Source: Candidatus Nitrospira neomarina | GTDB lineage: Bacteria > Nitrospirota > Nitrospiria > Nitrospirales > UBA8639 | DNA length: 64,000 nt | Assembly: GCF_032051675.1 (NCBI RefSeq) | Contig: NZ_CP116968.1 | Coordinates: 868,001 to 932,000 of the forward strand | Direction of reading: 5' to 3' | Part shown: positions 9,647-18,124 of the stretch, one piece after another | How the letters are laid out: every line of letters starts with the position of its first letter | How positions within the stretch are numbered: position 1 is the stretch's first letter | Position numbers and translations under genes: made by a program | The notes under the pieces: model-generated | What the model was told of the DNA's origin: nothing | Database searches by the model: none | The model's input: only the letters and a program-made list of their open reading frames with translations

Positions 9647-10977
9647 GGGATCTGACCACGCAGAGGAGTACGAAGGTTCGGGGAAGGGGGCATCTCCTCA
9701 ATGAGGCATTTTTTCAGAACCATCATGAGGAAGCCGCACGAATTCTGGAAGGGTATCCGGTGGAGGATATTCTGCGAGTCTTACAAGGAACCAGTCCGAA
9801 CAATGCGGCGAATCTTCTGGCCTGTATTACTCCTCCCGTGGCTGCGGATACGTTGGCGATCATGCCCACCGATTTGCTGAAACAGGTTGTGCCGCATCTC
9901 TCGCCGTCATTAGCGGCATCTCTGTTTCAACGGTTGGACGACGATCTGCAACGGGCCATTCTTTTCAGAGTTCCTGAACGGTATGCCCAGGAAATCCGGT
10001 CCTATATGACCTACCCCGAGGAATCCGTCGGTCGAATCATGGATCCAAAATTTTTTGTGTTGCAGGAAGAAAGCACGGTTCGAGAAGCCATGGTCCAGGT
10101 GCGGATCAGGGCGCAGAAAGATGTCCATGATGTCTATGTTATTGATCGAACCCAAAAGCTCGTGGGCCGGATTTCCGTCCGTGACTTGTTGCTGGTGGAT
10201 CCCCAAGAAAAATTACAGTCGGTGATGGTTCAGGATCTTCCCACCATTCATCCTCTGGAGTCGCGTGAAGAGATTGTCGAACTCTTTGGTGAACGACATT
10301 TTTTTACGATTCCGGTTGTGGATCTGGACGAACGGCTCTTAGGCGTGGTCCGGAACGAAGCCATTATTAAGGCCAGTCAGGAAGATGCCAGTGCAGACCT
10401 GCTTACAATGGTGGGTGCCAATAAAGATGAGCGTGCGCTTTCTCCCGTATGGTTTTCCGTCCGAAAACGATTGCCGTGGTTGCAACTGAATCTGTTAACG
10501 GCATTCCTGGCCGCATTCGTCGTGGGCATGTTTGAAGGGACCATTGCGAAATTTACCGCTCTGGCTGTTTTACTCCCGATTGTCGCCGGGCAGTCAGGCA
10601 ATACCGGGGCCCAATCCCTCGCCGTGGTCATTCGGGGGTTGGCCCTGCGGGATATTCGACCATCCCAATGGCTCAGGGTCAGCGGGAAGGAAGTCTATGT
10701 CGCATTTTTAAATGGCCTGGCTGTTTCTGCGACAGCCTGTCTCGCCGTGGGATTGTGGAGCCGGTCGTTGGGATTGGTTTTCATCATCGGCTTGTCCATG
10801 ATTATTTCGATGGTCATTGCCGGGTTATCCGGTGCCATCATTCCCATCGCCTTGAAAGCACTCAAACAGGATCCGGCCCAATCCTCCTCCATTGTGTTAA
10901 CCACGGTGACCGATATAGTCGGGTTTTTCAGTTTCTTGGGGCTTGCTACCTTGCTTTCAAGTTTATTGGAAACCTGA
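9643..10977 (+). CDS. mgtE: Magnesium transporter MgtE
   Basis: Mg2+-selective channel of the inner membrane. The GTG at 9643 is chosen over an upstream in-frame ATG (9565) because it overlaps the previous stop as GTGA and gives 444 aa, the usual family length. Order: N-domain (~1-130), CBS pair (~135-260), connecting helix, then five transmembrane helices (~285-444). The pore signature PIVAGQSGNTGAQSLAVVIR is present, as is TTVTDIVGFFSFLG, whose Asp matches the conserved pore aspartate of the last helix. KQDPAQSS, between helices four and five, is also typical. Coupled to the soluble MgtE-N/CBS gene. Confidence 0.95.
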   Translation: MRDLTTQRSTKVRGRGHLLNEAFFQNHHEEAARILEGYPVEDILRVLQGTSPNNAANLLACITPPVAADTLAIMPTDLLKQVVPHLSPSLAASLFQRLDDDLQRAILFRVPERYAQEIRSYMTYPEESVGRIMDPKFFVLQEESTVREAMVQVRIRAQKDVHDVYVIDRTQKLVGRISVRDLLLVDPQEKLQSVMVQDLPTIHPLESREEIVELFGERHFFTIPVVDLDERLLGVVRNEAIIKASQEDASADLLTMVGANKDERALSPVWFSVRKRLPWLQLNLLTAFLAAFVVGMFEGTIAKFTALAVLLPIVAGQSGNTGAQSLAVVIRGLALRDIRPSQWLRVSGKEVYVAFLNGLAVSATACLAVGLWSRSLGLVFIIGLSMIISMVIAGLSGAIIPIALKALKQDPAQSSSIVLTTVTDIVGFFSFLGLATLLSSLLET

Positions 10978-11150
10978 GCGTTGATCGATTTGTGGGCAGG
11001 ATCCTCTTCCTGTCCGCAACCCCCCGCTCCCATGCCCCTCGTGGGCTCATTTTCCTTCCGAGAAAATTTCTGATTGCCTACTCATTGATGGTAGGGTAGT
11101 ATCGTTTTTGCTCTCATTTTTATCGTATGTCATTGAGGAAAGGAGGCTCT

Positions 11151-11918
11151 ATGGGATCACAGAAGATGTCTAAAACGGATCGGGTGGGGACATTGGATCA
11201 GGATGTTTCCCGGATACGCCAACAGTTAGAAATTTTGAAAAAATTTCTGATAGATGAGCCTTCCATGGGCGCTTTAAACGAATTTGATTCCGCTACAGAA
11301 GAGATTCTCGAGGATGCGTTTGGCGGTTCCTCTGCGCTCTTAGATACCTATGATTATGCCCAACTTGGAGAGGCAGCGGGGCTGATGAATCTTTCTGAAG
11401 AGGCACCGGAAGGCACCACCCATCACTCACAGCGGGAAACGATCCGGCAACGGCAGCGAGTGCTGGAAAGCGCGATTGCAGATCTGGAGGCCAGGCGAGC
11501 CTCCCTCTCGCAGGAATCGAAGAAACGGAAAGCGTCCGGGCCGACCGTCTCCGATTATATGGCAAAAACTGTGCGATCTGTGTCGCTCGATGCCACCCTG
11601 CAGGAAGTCGGACAGTGCCTTCAAAAATGGAAAATTGGGTCGGTGTTAATTCAAGGCGGAGATGAGTACTTGGGGTATATCACCGAAACCGAATTGACTC
11701 GAGAGGTCGTCGCGTCCGGAACAGACCCCCTTACCACCACGGTGAAGACCTGCATGCGCGAACCGTTAGTCACGGTTGAGACGAGTGATCCAATTGTCGA
11801 AGCCGTGCGTCTCATGAAAGAAAAAGGCACCAGACACCTTGCGGTCACAGAAAGTAACAGGATCGTCGGTGTGGTCTCCGTTTCAGATATCATCCGATAT
11901 TATTCCGGGGTTGTGTAA
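11151..11918 (+). CDS. CBS-domain protein with N-terminal helical region
   Basis: ATG 11151 is preferred over 11127 because AAAGGAGG lies just upstream of it. The 255-aa soluble product has an N-terminal predicted helical segment (~10-130, with IRQQLEILKKFL and ETIRQRQRVLESAIADLEARRASL, likely coiled coil). A C-terminal CBS pair follows (~135-255: VSDYMAKTVRSVSLDATLQEV, CMREPLVTVETSDPIVEAVRLM, HLAVTESNRIVGVVSVSDI). Stand-alone CBS pairs sense adenylates or related ligands and act on partner proteins. The partner is unknown; the location behind mgtE suggests ion or energy homeostasis. Confidence 0.8.
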   Translation: MGSQKMSKTDRVGTLDQDVSRIRQQLEILKKFLIDEPSMGALNEFDSATEEILEDAFGGSSALLDTYDYAQLGEAAGLMNLSEEAPEGTTHHSQRETIRQRQRVLESAIADLEARRASLSQESKKRKASGPTVSDYMAKTVRSVSLDATLQEVGQCLQKWKIGSVLIQGGDEYLGYITETELTREVVASGTDPLTTTVKTCMREPLVTVETSDPIVEAVRLMKEKGTRHLAVTESNRIVGVVSVSDIIRYYSGVV

Positions 11919-12189
11919 AGATTAGTCTTCTGAGAAATTGTCACTCGCCTTCTAGCATCGGGCTACCAGGCTCTCTTCCTCGGGAACACACGCAGGTTTT
12001 TCGTGGTCGTGTTTCTCGAGGAAGGTTCCACATTTTTCCATAAAATATTTGATCCGCCATTGTCATGAAGCTTTCGGAGGCAGCGAACGTAAGCAGAGAA
12101 AAATCTGCCTGATAGATCTCTGGTAACATTCGTATTTAGTCAATCGCATAATCTTTCCGAGATCGCAGACCTTCCATCACGAACCAATT

Positions 12190-13692
12190 ATGGGGATAAA
12201 AATGGGTAATAGGACATGCAAGGTAACGCGTCACTTTCCCAGACGTATGGCGATCGTGAGTTCCGTCCTGGCCATGTGGATCGGTTGTGGCGGTGTGGTT
12301 GTGCTGATTACTGGAATGGACAGAGATGCCGGATGGGCAGCTGAATCCTCAGAGTCCTCTCAGGAACGAATGGAGGAAAAAACATTTAAGCAAGCAGGAT
12401 TTGCGGACGTGGCTCAGGCCGTGACCCCGGCAGTGGTAAATATCACGGCAACCGTTGATATTGTCGAATCCCGGGGAGGAGGCGTTCCACTTCCGTTTAA
12501 AGGTTTTGGTGAGAGCCAACCGCCACGGGGTATACCCAAACGTCAAAAAGGTTCAGGATCAGGCGTCATCCTGTCTACCGACGGATATATTATGACCAAT
12601 AATCATGTGATTGCCCAAAGCCGTGATCTTCTTGTCACTCTTCCCGATGCACGTGAATTTCCAGCCAAGGTTGTCGGGGCGGATCCCGAGACGGATTTGG
12701 CGGTTATCAAAATTCAGGCAGACAACCTTCCTGTGATTCCCTGGGGAAATTCCGCATCGTTAGCCGTTGGCCAATATGTATTGGCTATTGGCAATCCGTT
12801 TGGTCTGAATTCCACGGTGACGCTCGGTATCGTCAGCGCTCTTGATCGAGGAGGGATGGGGTTAGCCCGTTTTGAGGATTTCATTCAGACCGATGCGGCA
12901 ATTAACCCAGGAAATTCAGGTGGGGCGTTGGTGAACACCCGAGGACAATTAGTTGGCATCAATACAGCAATAGCCTCTCAAAGTGGAGGGTATCAAGGAG
13001 TGGGATTCGCGGTGCCTTCTTCATTGGCAAGGCCGGTATTAGAGGAATTGATCAAACATGGCAAGATTGTCAGGGGATATTTAGGGCTGGGGGTACAGGA
13101 AATGACGACGGAACTCGCTCCGTGGTTTGGCCTGAAAAGCGGGGAAGGGGCCCTAGTAACCGATGTGGTTCCTGGTGGGCCGGCCGATAAAGCCGGAATA
13201 CACCGAGGAGAGGTGATTCTTGAATACCAAGGGAAAAATGTGAAAGATGGACAAATGTTGCTGGAACACGTGACACGTGCCCCTATTGGAGAACAGATTG
13301 AACTGGGTACGATCGAAAATGGAAAAGAACGTCAGGTAAGAGCGGTCATCCGTGAGCAACCACCGATCCCTCATGCCCGGCGTACTCGAACGCCTCGCGT
13401 GGACCATCCTCTTGCCGGGGTGGAAGTGGCTGATGTCGATGAGGCGGCCATTCAAGAATATGGGCTGAATCCTGTCATCAAAGGAGCGGTGGTCGCATTC
13501 CTTGAGGAAGGATGTGCCGCTGAATTAGCGGGGATCGTAGAAGGAGATGTCATTATTGAATTGAATAAGCATCCCGTGGAATCCGTCAGGGAGTATTCCT
13601 CATGGTTTAAACGGCTTAAGAAGGAACAAGCGGTACTGGTGGTGCTTATCCGTTCCTCACGTCATTTGTATGTGGTGGTGAAATCTTCCTGA
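12190..13692 (+). CDS. HtrA/Deg-type periplasmic serine protease (copy 1)
   Basis: Periplasmic ATP-independent protease/chaperone. An N-terminal hydrophobic stretch (residues ~19-38) acts as signal peptide or anchor. The trypsin-like domain (~60-290) has the full triad: His139 (TNNHVIAQ), Asp169 (ETDLAVIKI) and Ser243 (NPGNSGGALV). Two PDZ domains follow (~290-390 and ~405-495), the second in degenerate form. At 500 aa it is normal for DegP/DegQ. The start is uncertain (ATG 12190 or 12199; neither has a clear ribosome site). It is a paralogue of the protease at 15987. The linker after residue 90 lacks the Met/Pro-rich stretch of copy 2. Confidence 0.93.
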   Translation: MGIKMGNRTCKVTRHFPRRMAIVSSVLAMWIGCGGVVVLITGMDRDAGWAAESSESSQERMEEKTFKQAGFADVAQAVTPAVVNITATVDIVESRGGGVPLPFKGFGESQPPRGIPKRQKGSGSGVILSTDGYIMTNNHVIAQSRDLLVTLPDAREFPAKVVGADPETDLAVIKIQADNLPVIPWGNSASLAVGQYVLAIGNPFGLNSTVTLGIVSALDRGGMGLARFEDFIQTDAAINPGNSGGALVNTRGQLVGINTAIASQSGGYQGVGFAVPSSLARPVLEELIKHGKIVRGYLGLGVQEMTTELAPWFGLKSGEGALVTDVVPGGPADKAGIHRGEVILEYQGKNVKDGQMLLEHVTRAPIGEQIELGTIENGKERQVRAVIREQPPIPHARRTRTPRVDHPLAGVEVADVDEAAIQEYGLNPVIKGAVVAFLEEGCAAELAGIVEGDVIIELNKHPVESVREYSSWFKRLKKEQAVLVVLIRSSRHLYVVVKSS

Positions 13693-13844
13693 AGGAGTCA
13701 GGATGAGAAGGGTTTCCGGTGATTCACGGATTTATCAAAAGAGCTTTTGTCTGCGGTATTTAAATTCTTTGTCCAATGGTTCTTTATTTTTCTCAAGGGG
13801 CCGTGGATGTTTGAAAGTTCTTGATTGAAAATAAGAGCACCAGA

Positions 13845-14444
13845 TCAAAATGGCGCGATCAAATCGGTAAACTCGAAGTCGAAAAAGAACAAGATGGTAT
13901 ATTCGTTGAAGTAGGTTGACCCTTGAAACCAGGGAGTGGAGCGAACAAACTGTCCCGTCTCCGTTTCGTAAATATCCAGGCGGAATCTGGTATATCCTGA
14001 CAATTTTTGAGAAGCGTATATCGCAATCTCGGGCAAGGCAATTGGGAGGAGGGCACTCTGTATAGGTGGTAACCCAAACAAGGAGGACCGTTGCTCGACT
14101 CCTAGACCCTGAACAAGGATGTGGATCCGGTACTTGGCTTTAGCTGGATCCAAGACGATTTTCAGCCCGCTTTCTCCAAGCCAACCCCCAATTGCACCCT
14201 TAAAAAAACCTTGGGCAACGGTCAACCCATCTTCAACGTGCAATCCAGAAATATCGAGACTTACGGTATCACCAGAGGTTAAGAGAATGGACCTGGTGTT
14301 CTCTCCATGCAGGCTTCGCTCCACGGCTTGAGCCATGAGGAGTTGTTGGACTGCAGTTGGTGATTCGGGAAGGGGTATGGCATTCATGGCACCGCAGCCG
14401 GTCAGTATTCCCACTAACAGGAGAACTTGTAGAATATTGATCAT
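13845..14444 (-). CDS. Outer-membrane or periplasmic lipoprotein of unknown function
   Basis: The 199-aa product from ATG 14444 has a type II signal peptide with lipobox LTGC (Cys17). A TTG start four codons upstream is possible but poorly supported. After the lipobox comes a helical region and a mixed alpha/beta body (SGDTVSLDISGLHVEDGLTV, AKYRIHILVQGLGVEQ) of a kind seen in uncharacterised cell-envelope lipoproteins. I do not recognise the family. It lies in a minus-strand group between two plus-strand HtrA genes, so it may be an envelope component. Confidence 0.7.
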   Translation of the reverse strand: MINILQVLLLVGILTGCGAMNAIPLPESPTAVQQLLMAQAVERSLHGENTRSILLTSGDTVSLDISGLHVEDGLTVAQGFFKGAIGGWLGESGLKIVLDPAKAKYRIHILVQGLGVEQRSSLFGLPPIQSALLPIALPEIAIYASQKLSGYTRFRLDIYETETGQFVRSTPWFQGSTYFNEYTILFFFDFEFTDLIAPF

Positions 14445-14563
14445 GGACTTATTCAACCCTTGCTTCGAGTAACCAAACCACTTTCACCTCTTTTGTTGAT
14501 AAGACCAGGGAGGTACGTGACTCAACTTCATGGAGAATAGCTCTTTGATACTGCCTCGTTAGT

Positions 14564-15004
14564 TTAGAGTGCAGATCCTGGCGAATCAATCATTGAGCCG
14601 GATTCCTTTGTCGATGCGGATGGAATGGACGGATTTGGAGGTGCCGGAAGAGCAGGGTTCATCTCCTTGTGTTTGGTAACCCGAAGCAATGTGGGGTCGT
14701 GAATAAAAGGTACGTATTTCGGCACGTCTAATGTCACCAGATCACGTTCCTCAATGAGGAGGTCGATCTCAGGCACCTGCTGTTGAAAGGTGGCTAAAAT
14801 GCTTCCGTCTTGAGTCGTCATGGTGACCAGTAAACGATCCTCTTGGCGTTGTTTGTGCGTCCCCGATCCCTCAAGTGGATGCATGGCGTCCTTCAAAAAA
14901 GCGGGAAGATAGGAATCCAAATACCGTGAGGCTAACATCGGGCTGCTAAAGCCAAGGCCAAATCCTAGAAAAAATACCGTAGCCGGTATGACCCATGGTC
15001 TCAT
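14564..15004 (-). CDS. Membrane-anchored periplasmic protein, unknown
   Basis: A 146-aa protein with one N-terminal hydrophobic helix (residues ~3-25) that may be a signal peptide. It has a soluble domain (RLLVTMTTQDGSILATFQQQ, LIEERDLVTLDVPKYVPFI) and a Pro/Ser-rich tail. Its ATG overlaps the stop of the gene upstream (ATGA at 15001-15004), so the two are translationally coupled. Family not recognised. Confidence 0.65.
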   Translation of the reverse strand: MRPWVIPATVFFLGFGLGFSSPMLASRYLDSYLPAFLKDAMHPLEGSGTHKQRQEDRLLVTMTTQDGSILATFQQQVPEIDLLIEERDLVTLDVPKYVPFIHDPTLLRVTKHKEMNPALPAPPNPSIPSASTKESGSMIDSPGSAL

Positions 15005-15381
15005 GGTTTCTGTTCCGTGGTTGGAGGGTCGTTTATTGGTTTTTCCGATTCTTTTGAAGGAAAGATCTGCTGTGTGGTTGGAGGTTCGTCTAGTGGTTTT
15101 TCCGGTTCGGTTGGAGGAAACGTCTGCTGTGTGCTTGGTGGTTCGTCTTCCAGGAGTTCTTGCTGCACTGGAGAAGGTTTCTGCTGTCCACGAATAAAGG
15201 TTTCCAGGCGACTGAGGGCATCAGCAGTCATGTCGCGGGCCCCCTTGGTCGCATGTTCGGATTTTTCGGTAAGGTCTTCTATTCGTCGGCGGAGATCCCG
15301 CATCCCCCCGCCGGTTCGTTGAAATGCCATGATCGCAATCACTAAGGCGGCGATAGCGATCACTAGAGTCAAGATTTCCAT
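15001..15381 (-). CDS. Single-pass membrane protein with Pro-rich tandem-repeat tail
   Basis: 126 aa. Residues 2-20 form a transmembrane helix, followed by a basic stretch and a coiled-coil-like segment (MRDLRRRIEDLTEKSEHATKG). The C-terminal third is made of about 2.5 copies of a 19-residue repeat (DEPPTTQQIFPSKESEKPI). Translationally coupled to the following gene through ATGA. The pairing of an anchor with an extended Pro/Glu repeat suggests a scaffold or spacer in the envelope; no family was recognised. Confidence 0.65.
   Translation of the reverse strand: MEILTLVIAIAALVIAIMAFQRTGGGMRDLRRRIEDLTEKSEHATKGARDMTADALSRLETFIRGQQKPSPVQQELLEDEPPSTQQTFPPTEPEKPLDEPPTTQQIFPSKESEKPINDPPTTEQKP
15004..15147 (-). 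repeat. 57-nt tandem repeat inside the membrane-protein gene
   Basis: Two full units and one partial unit of 57 nt encode the 19-residue Pro/Gln/Glu repeat at the C-terminus of the 15001-15381 product. Units differ by a few substitutions, so copy number may vary among strains. Confidence 0.75.
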
Positions 15382-15412
15382 AATGTCCTCCTGTTCCGGT
15401 CAAGCCGTCCTT

Positions 15413-15780
15413 TTAGAATGTGAACAGCGTTGGGGTCTTGTCAGTACCAATTGCAGATTGAGGCACATTTACTGAAATAACCGTCCTCTTGTCCTTCCGG
15501 ATTCCAGTTCTTTCTGCCCTTCTTTTATTATTGTGACAGGTCATGCATTGGGAATCTACCGTGAACATGCTTTTGTCTGTACACGGACATCTTGTAAAGT
15601 CGATGTTGACCTTTCTCATGAATGTGTCCAAGGTCGAATCTGGCGGCATGCCCTGTTTGCTCAATCGGGGAAAACTGGGTGCCCTCGGCCTCCGGATGAC
15701 ATAAGGCGCAGTCGCCTTTCTTTTGGTTTGCGATTGGGTTGTTGCCGGCATGTGATTTCTTAGTGGAGAAATGCGTCTGG
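15413..15780 (-). pseudogene. Frameshifted c-type cytochrome-like remnant
   Basis: Two haem c-binding motifs lie on the same strand but in different frames. CALCH (15696-15710) is in a frame reading HFSTKKSHAGNN, GDCALCHPEAEGTQF and then SPIEQTGHAARFD, ending at a stop at 15528. CMTCH (15533-15547) is in the frame of the 112-codon ORF 15413-15751, within FTVDSQCMTCHNN. Joining them with one frame change near 15640 gives a plausible short dihaem cytochrome. Neither frame alone makes a good protein. It may be a decayed gene, a sequencing indel, or coincidence. No clear start or ribosome site was found. Confidence 0.45.
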
Positions 15781-15986
15781 ATTACCTGTGGTGTTGATGT
15801 GCGTGTTGTCCTTATCTCACAGAGGAGCTCCTTGAGGCTGCGAACCTATTGACCGACTCATCAAATGGGTTGTGTGAAAATTAATCAAAATTAATAGTCA
15901 ATTAATCCTCAGCTTATACTGAATAGATAGGATGTCGATACGAAATATCTCAGCGTCGGCAATCTTACTATCAAGGAGGAATATCA

Positions 15987-17531
15987 ATGGGTACAAACAA
16001 TCGTGGTTCTCGTAGTTGGCGGTTCCAATGGCCTTTGTCCTTTACCGGAATGAATGCCGGGAAGGCGGGACTGGCCGGCATCGGTTTTTTGGCTGGAGTC
16101 CTTCTGCTCGGGTCATGGAATATGCCGTTTCATTCTCAAGCAGCCGTTTCCCAAGCGGCAGATCCTGCATCCGTGGGTTCTCCCCCCAATATGGATAAAG
16201 GAGGATTTGCTGACATTGCCCAGGCGGTGACCCCCGCAGTGGTCAATATTACGGTTCGAAAAGAAGCGCCGGTCCCCATGTCGGGAATGCCGTCTGATCC
16301 GATGAGAGAGTTTTTCGGTCTGCCCGGAATGCCGGAGATGCCAGGAATGCCGAACCGGCCCAATGGTCCTCCTGCTCCGGAAGGGCAGGGAGCTGGTTCC
16401 GGTGTCATTATTTCTAGTGATGGATATGTGTTGACCAATGATCATGTGGTCGACGGGGCCAAGGAAATCATGGTGACGCTTCCGGATAATCGGGAATTCA
16501 CGGGAAAAGTGATCGGCCTTGATCCTCAGACTGATTTAGCGGTCATTAAAATTGACGGGAAGGATCTCCCGTATGTTCCATGGGGAAATTCCGGCGAGCT
16601 TCGAGTCGGAGAATATGTCCTGGCGGTCGGCAATCCATTTGGACTGAATTCCACCGTCACGCTGGGGATTGTCAGCGCATTGGGTCGAGGAGGCATGGGC
16701 ATTACCCAGTATGAAGATTTCATTCAGACCGATGCCGCGATCAATCCGGGGAATTCCGGTGGTGCGTTGGTGAATACGCGAGGCCAACTGGTCGGCATTA
16801 ATACCGCAATCTTTTCCCAATCCGGCGGGTACCAAGGCGTGGGATTTGCGGTTCCCACCAATCTTGCCAAACCGGTGTATGACAGTTTGGTCAGTACCGG
16901 AAAAGTTGTGCGAGGATTTTTGGGGGTCGGTATACAAGCCGTCACGACGGATCTCGCAGACTCCTTTAAATTGGATCAATCCAAAGGAGCGCTGGTCACG
17001 AACGTTGTTCCCGGAAGTCCTGCGGACAAGGCGGGCCTCAAACGGGGTGATGTGATTGTCGAATATCAGGGCAAACCCGTATTGGATCCGCGTAGTCTTC
17101 AGCATCATGTCATCAGGACTACTATCGGAACGGAAGTGAAGATGGTGGTGATCCGGGATGGTCAGAAGCATACTTTGAATGCGGAGATTCGTGAACAAGA
17201 TAAGCCTGTTCAAGTGGCACAAGCAGGCCAGATGGGCACGACGGAAGGACCGCTTGCCGGGGTGGCTGTTCAGAATCTCAACCCTGGTATGGCCGAGCAA
17301 TTAGGGGTGGAAGAACATGTGAACGGGGTGGTAGTTATGGATGTCGCTCCGGGAAGTTATGCCGCACGGGCAGGACTGGCTCAGGGCGATGTGATCAGCG
17401 AAATCAACCGTAACCCGGTTCGCTCGGAGGAGGATTTCAGGCAAGTGACCTCAGGCTTGAAGGACAAGTCCTCCGCCTTAATCTTTATCCATAGGGGTCA
17501 AGGAGCCTTGTATCTGACTGTAAAAGTGTAA
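15987..17531 (+). CDS. HtrA/Deg-type periplasmic serine protease (copy 2)
   Basis: 514 aa, with AAGGAGG a few bases before ATG 15987. An N-terminal hydrophobic helix (~26-45) serves as signal or anchor. The protease domain (~70-305) has His153 (TNDHVVDG), Asp183 (QTDLAVIKI) and Ser257 (NPGNSGGALV). Two PDZ domains follow (~305-400 and ~425-512). A Met/Pro/Gly-rich linker near residues 95-130 (MPEMPGMPNRPNGPPAPEG) is typical of DegP-like proteins. Similar in order and motifs to the 12190 gene, so it is a local paralogue. A strong terminator follows at 17562. Confidence 0.95.
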   Translation: MGTNNRGSRSWRFQWPLSFTGMNAGKAGLAGIGFLAGVLLLGSWNMPFHSQAAVSQAADPASVGSPPNMDKGGFADIAQAVTPAVVNITVRKEAPVPMSGMPSDPMREFFGLPGMPEMPGMPNRPNGPPAPEGQGAGSGVIISSDGYVLTNDHVVDGAKEIMVTLPDNREFTGKVIGLDPQTDLAVIKIDGKDLPYVPWGNSGELRVGEYVLAVGNPFGLNSTVTLGIVSALGRGGMGITQYEDFIQTDAAINPGNSGGALVNTRGQLVGINTAIFSQSGGYQGVGFAVPTNLAKPVYDSLVSTGKVVRGFLGVGIQAVTTDLADSFKLDQSKGALVTNVVPGSPADKAGLKRGDVIVEYQGKPVLDPRSLQHHVIRTTIGTEVKMVVIRDGQKHTLNAEIREQDKPVQVAQAGQMGTTEGPLAGVAVQNLNPGMAEQLGVEEHVNGVVVMDVAPGSYAARAGLAQGDVISEINRNPVRSEEDFRQVTSGLKDKSSALIFIHRGQGALYLTVKV

Positions 17532-17561
17532 TAGACCGAAAAAATAAACGGTAAGTCGTAG

Positions 17562-17611
17562 CGGGATACCATACTTCCTGAACAAAAAGGAGCGGTGTGG
17601 TATCCCGTTTT
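17562..17611 (+). terminator. Rho-independent terminator after HtrA copy 2
   Basis: A perfect 10-bp stem, CGGGATACCA (17562-17571) with TGGTATCCCG (17598-17607), is followed by TTTT. The loop contains a further short TCCT/AGGA pairing. It lies 30 bp after the stop of the protease gene. Confidence 0.85.
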
Positions 17612-17718
17612 GGTTCAGGAGTGGATTAGATCATGAGCCGAGATGAGGGGAGTGTTGAATAATAATAATTTCCAAAGGCATATTGACCCACAGACACGTT
17701 GCATATCTGAGGCCTCGG

Positions 17719-17836
17719 GGCGGTTCAAAAAAGTTCGTCCAGCAAGGCCGCAGTCATTTATGCGCGCAGAGCGTACTTCCAGTACGTGAGCACGAAAAAA
17801 TGGCGAGAACGCCGCTGGCGGCTTTTTTCAACGGCC
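17719..17836. repeat. Palindromic MITE/REP-like element (Nitrospira-type)
   Basis: The outer arms are imperfect inverted repeats: GGCGGTTCAAAAAAG at the left, and the complement of GGCTTTTTTCAACGGCC at the right. Inner arms GTCCAGCAAGGCCGC and GCCGCTGGC also pair partly. The centre holds a perfect short hairpin, CGTAC-ttcca-GTACG (17772-17786). From memory this layout resembles a dispersed intergenic repeat abundant in Nitrospira genomes. Only one copy is in this window, so dispersal cannot be shown here. Confidence 0.6.
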
Positions 17837-17996
17837 CCATGAGTGATTCAATTGGACATGAAGCAGATGGGGGTTAGGAACCTTGCCCAATGATGAACGA
17901 ATCGTGCAAATAAAATGATGGATTCACGTTATCATCCTTCTGGAAGCCGGGGCACCTGGTCCTAAATATTCTTCAAACACTCTCCTGACCTGCGGG

Positions 17997-18018
17997 CGCC
18001 GGGAACGGCGTTTTTTTT
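17997..18018 (+). terminator. Terminator-like hairpin with T8 tract
   Basis: CGCCG-GGAA-CGGCG is followed by eight T residues. It points along the plus strand although no plus-strand gene directly precedes it. It could back up the 17562 terminator or end a small RNA. Confidence 0.6.
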
Positions 18019-18124
18019 GGAAACTATTGCATTATTCCGGAAAGAGATTTGTCCGATCGGCAGAGAGGTATGGGGTGGGGCACATGACTTTGGGAAAGGA
18101 CTTGCCGGAAACGCGCCGGTGTGT

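Larger units (their letters stand above)
17612..18124. other. Intergenic region with palindromic repeat and a second terminator
   Basis: Apart from the dispersed-repeat-like hairpin (17719-17836) and the terminator-like hairpin at 17997, nothing is supported. The 64-codon ORF at 17683-17877 is made mostly of the repeat and is not considered a gene. Confidence 0.6.

Noticed and set aside
17683-17877. 64-codon plus-strand ORF over the palindromic repeat
   Set aside because: Most of its length is the repeat itself, and the reading frame is a by-product of the palindrome.
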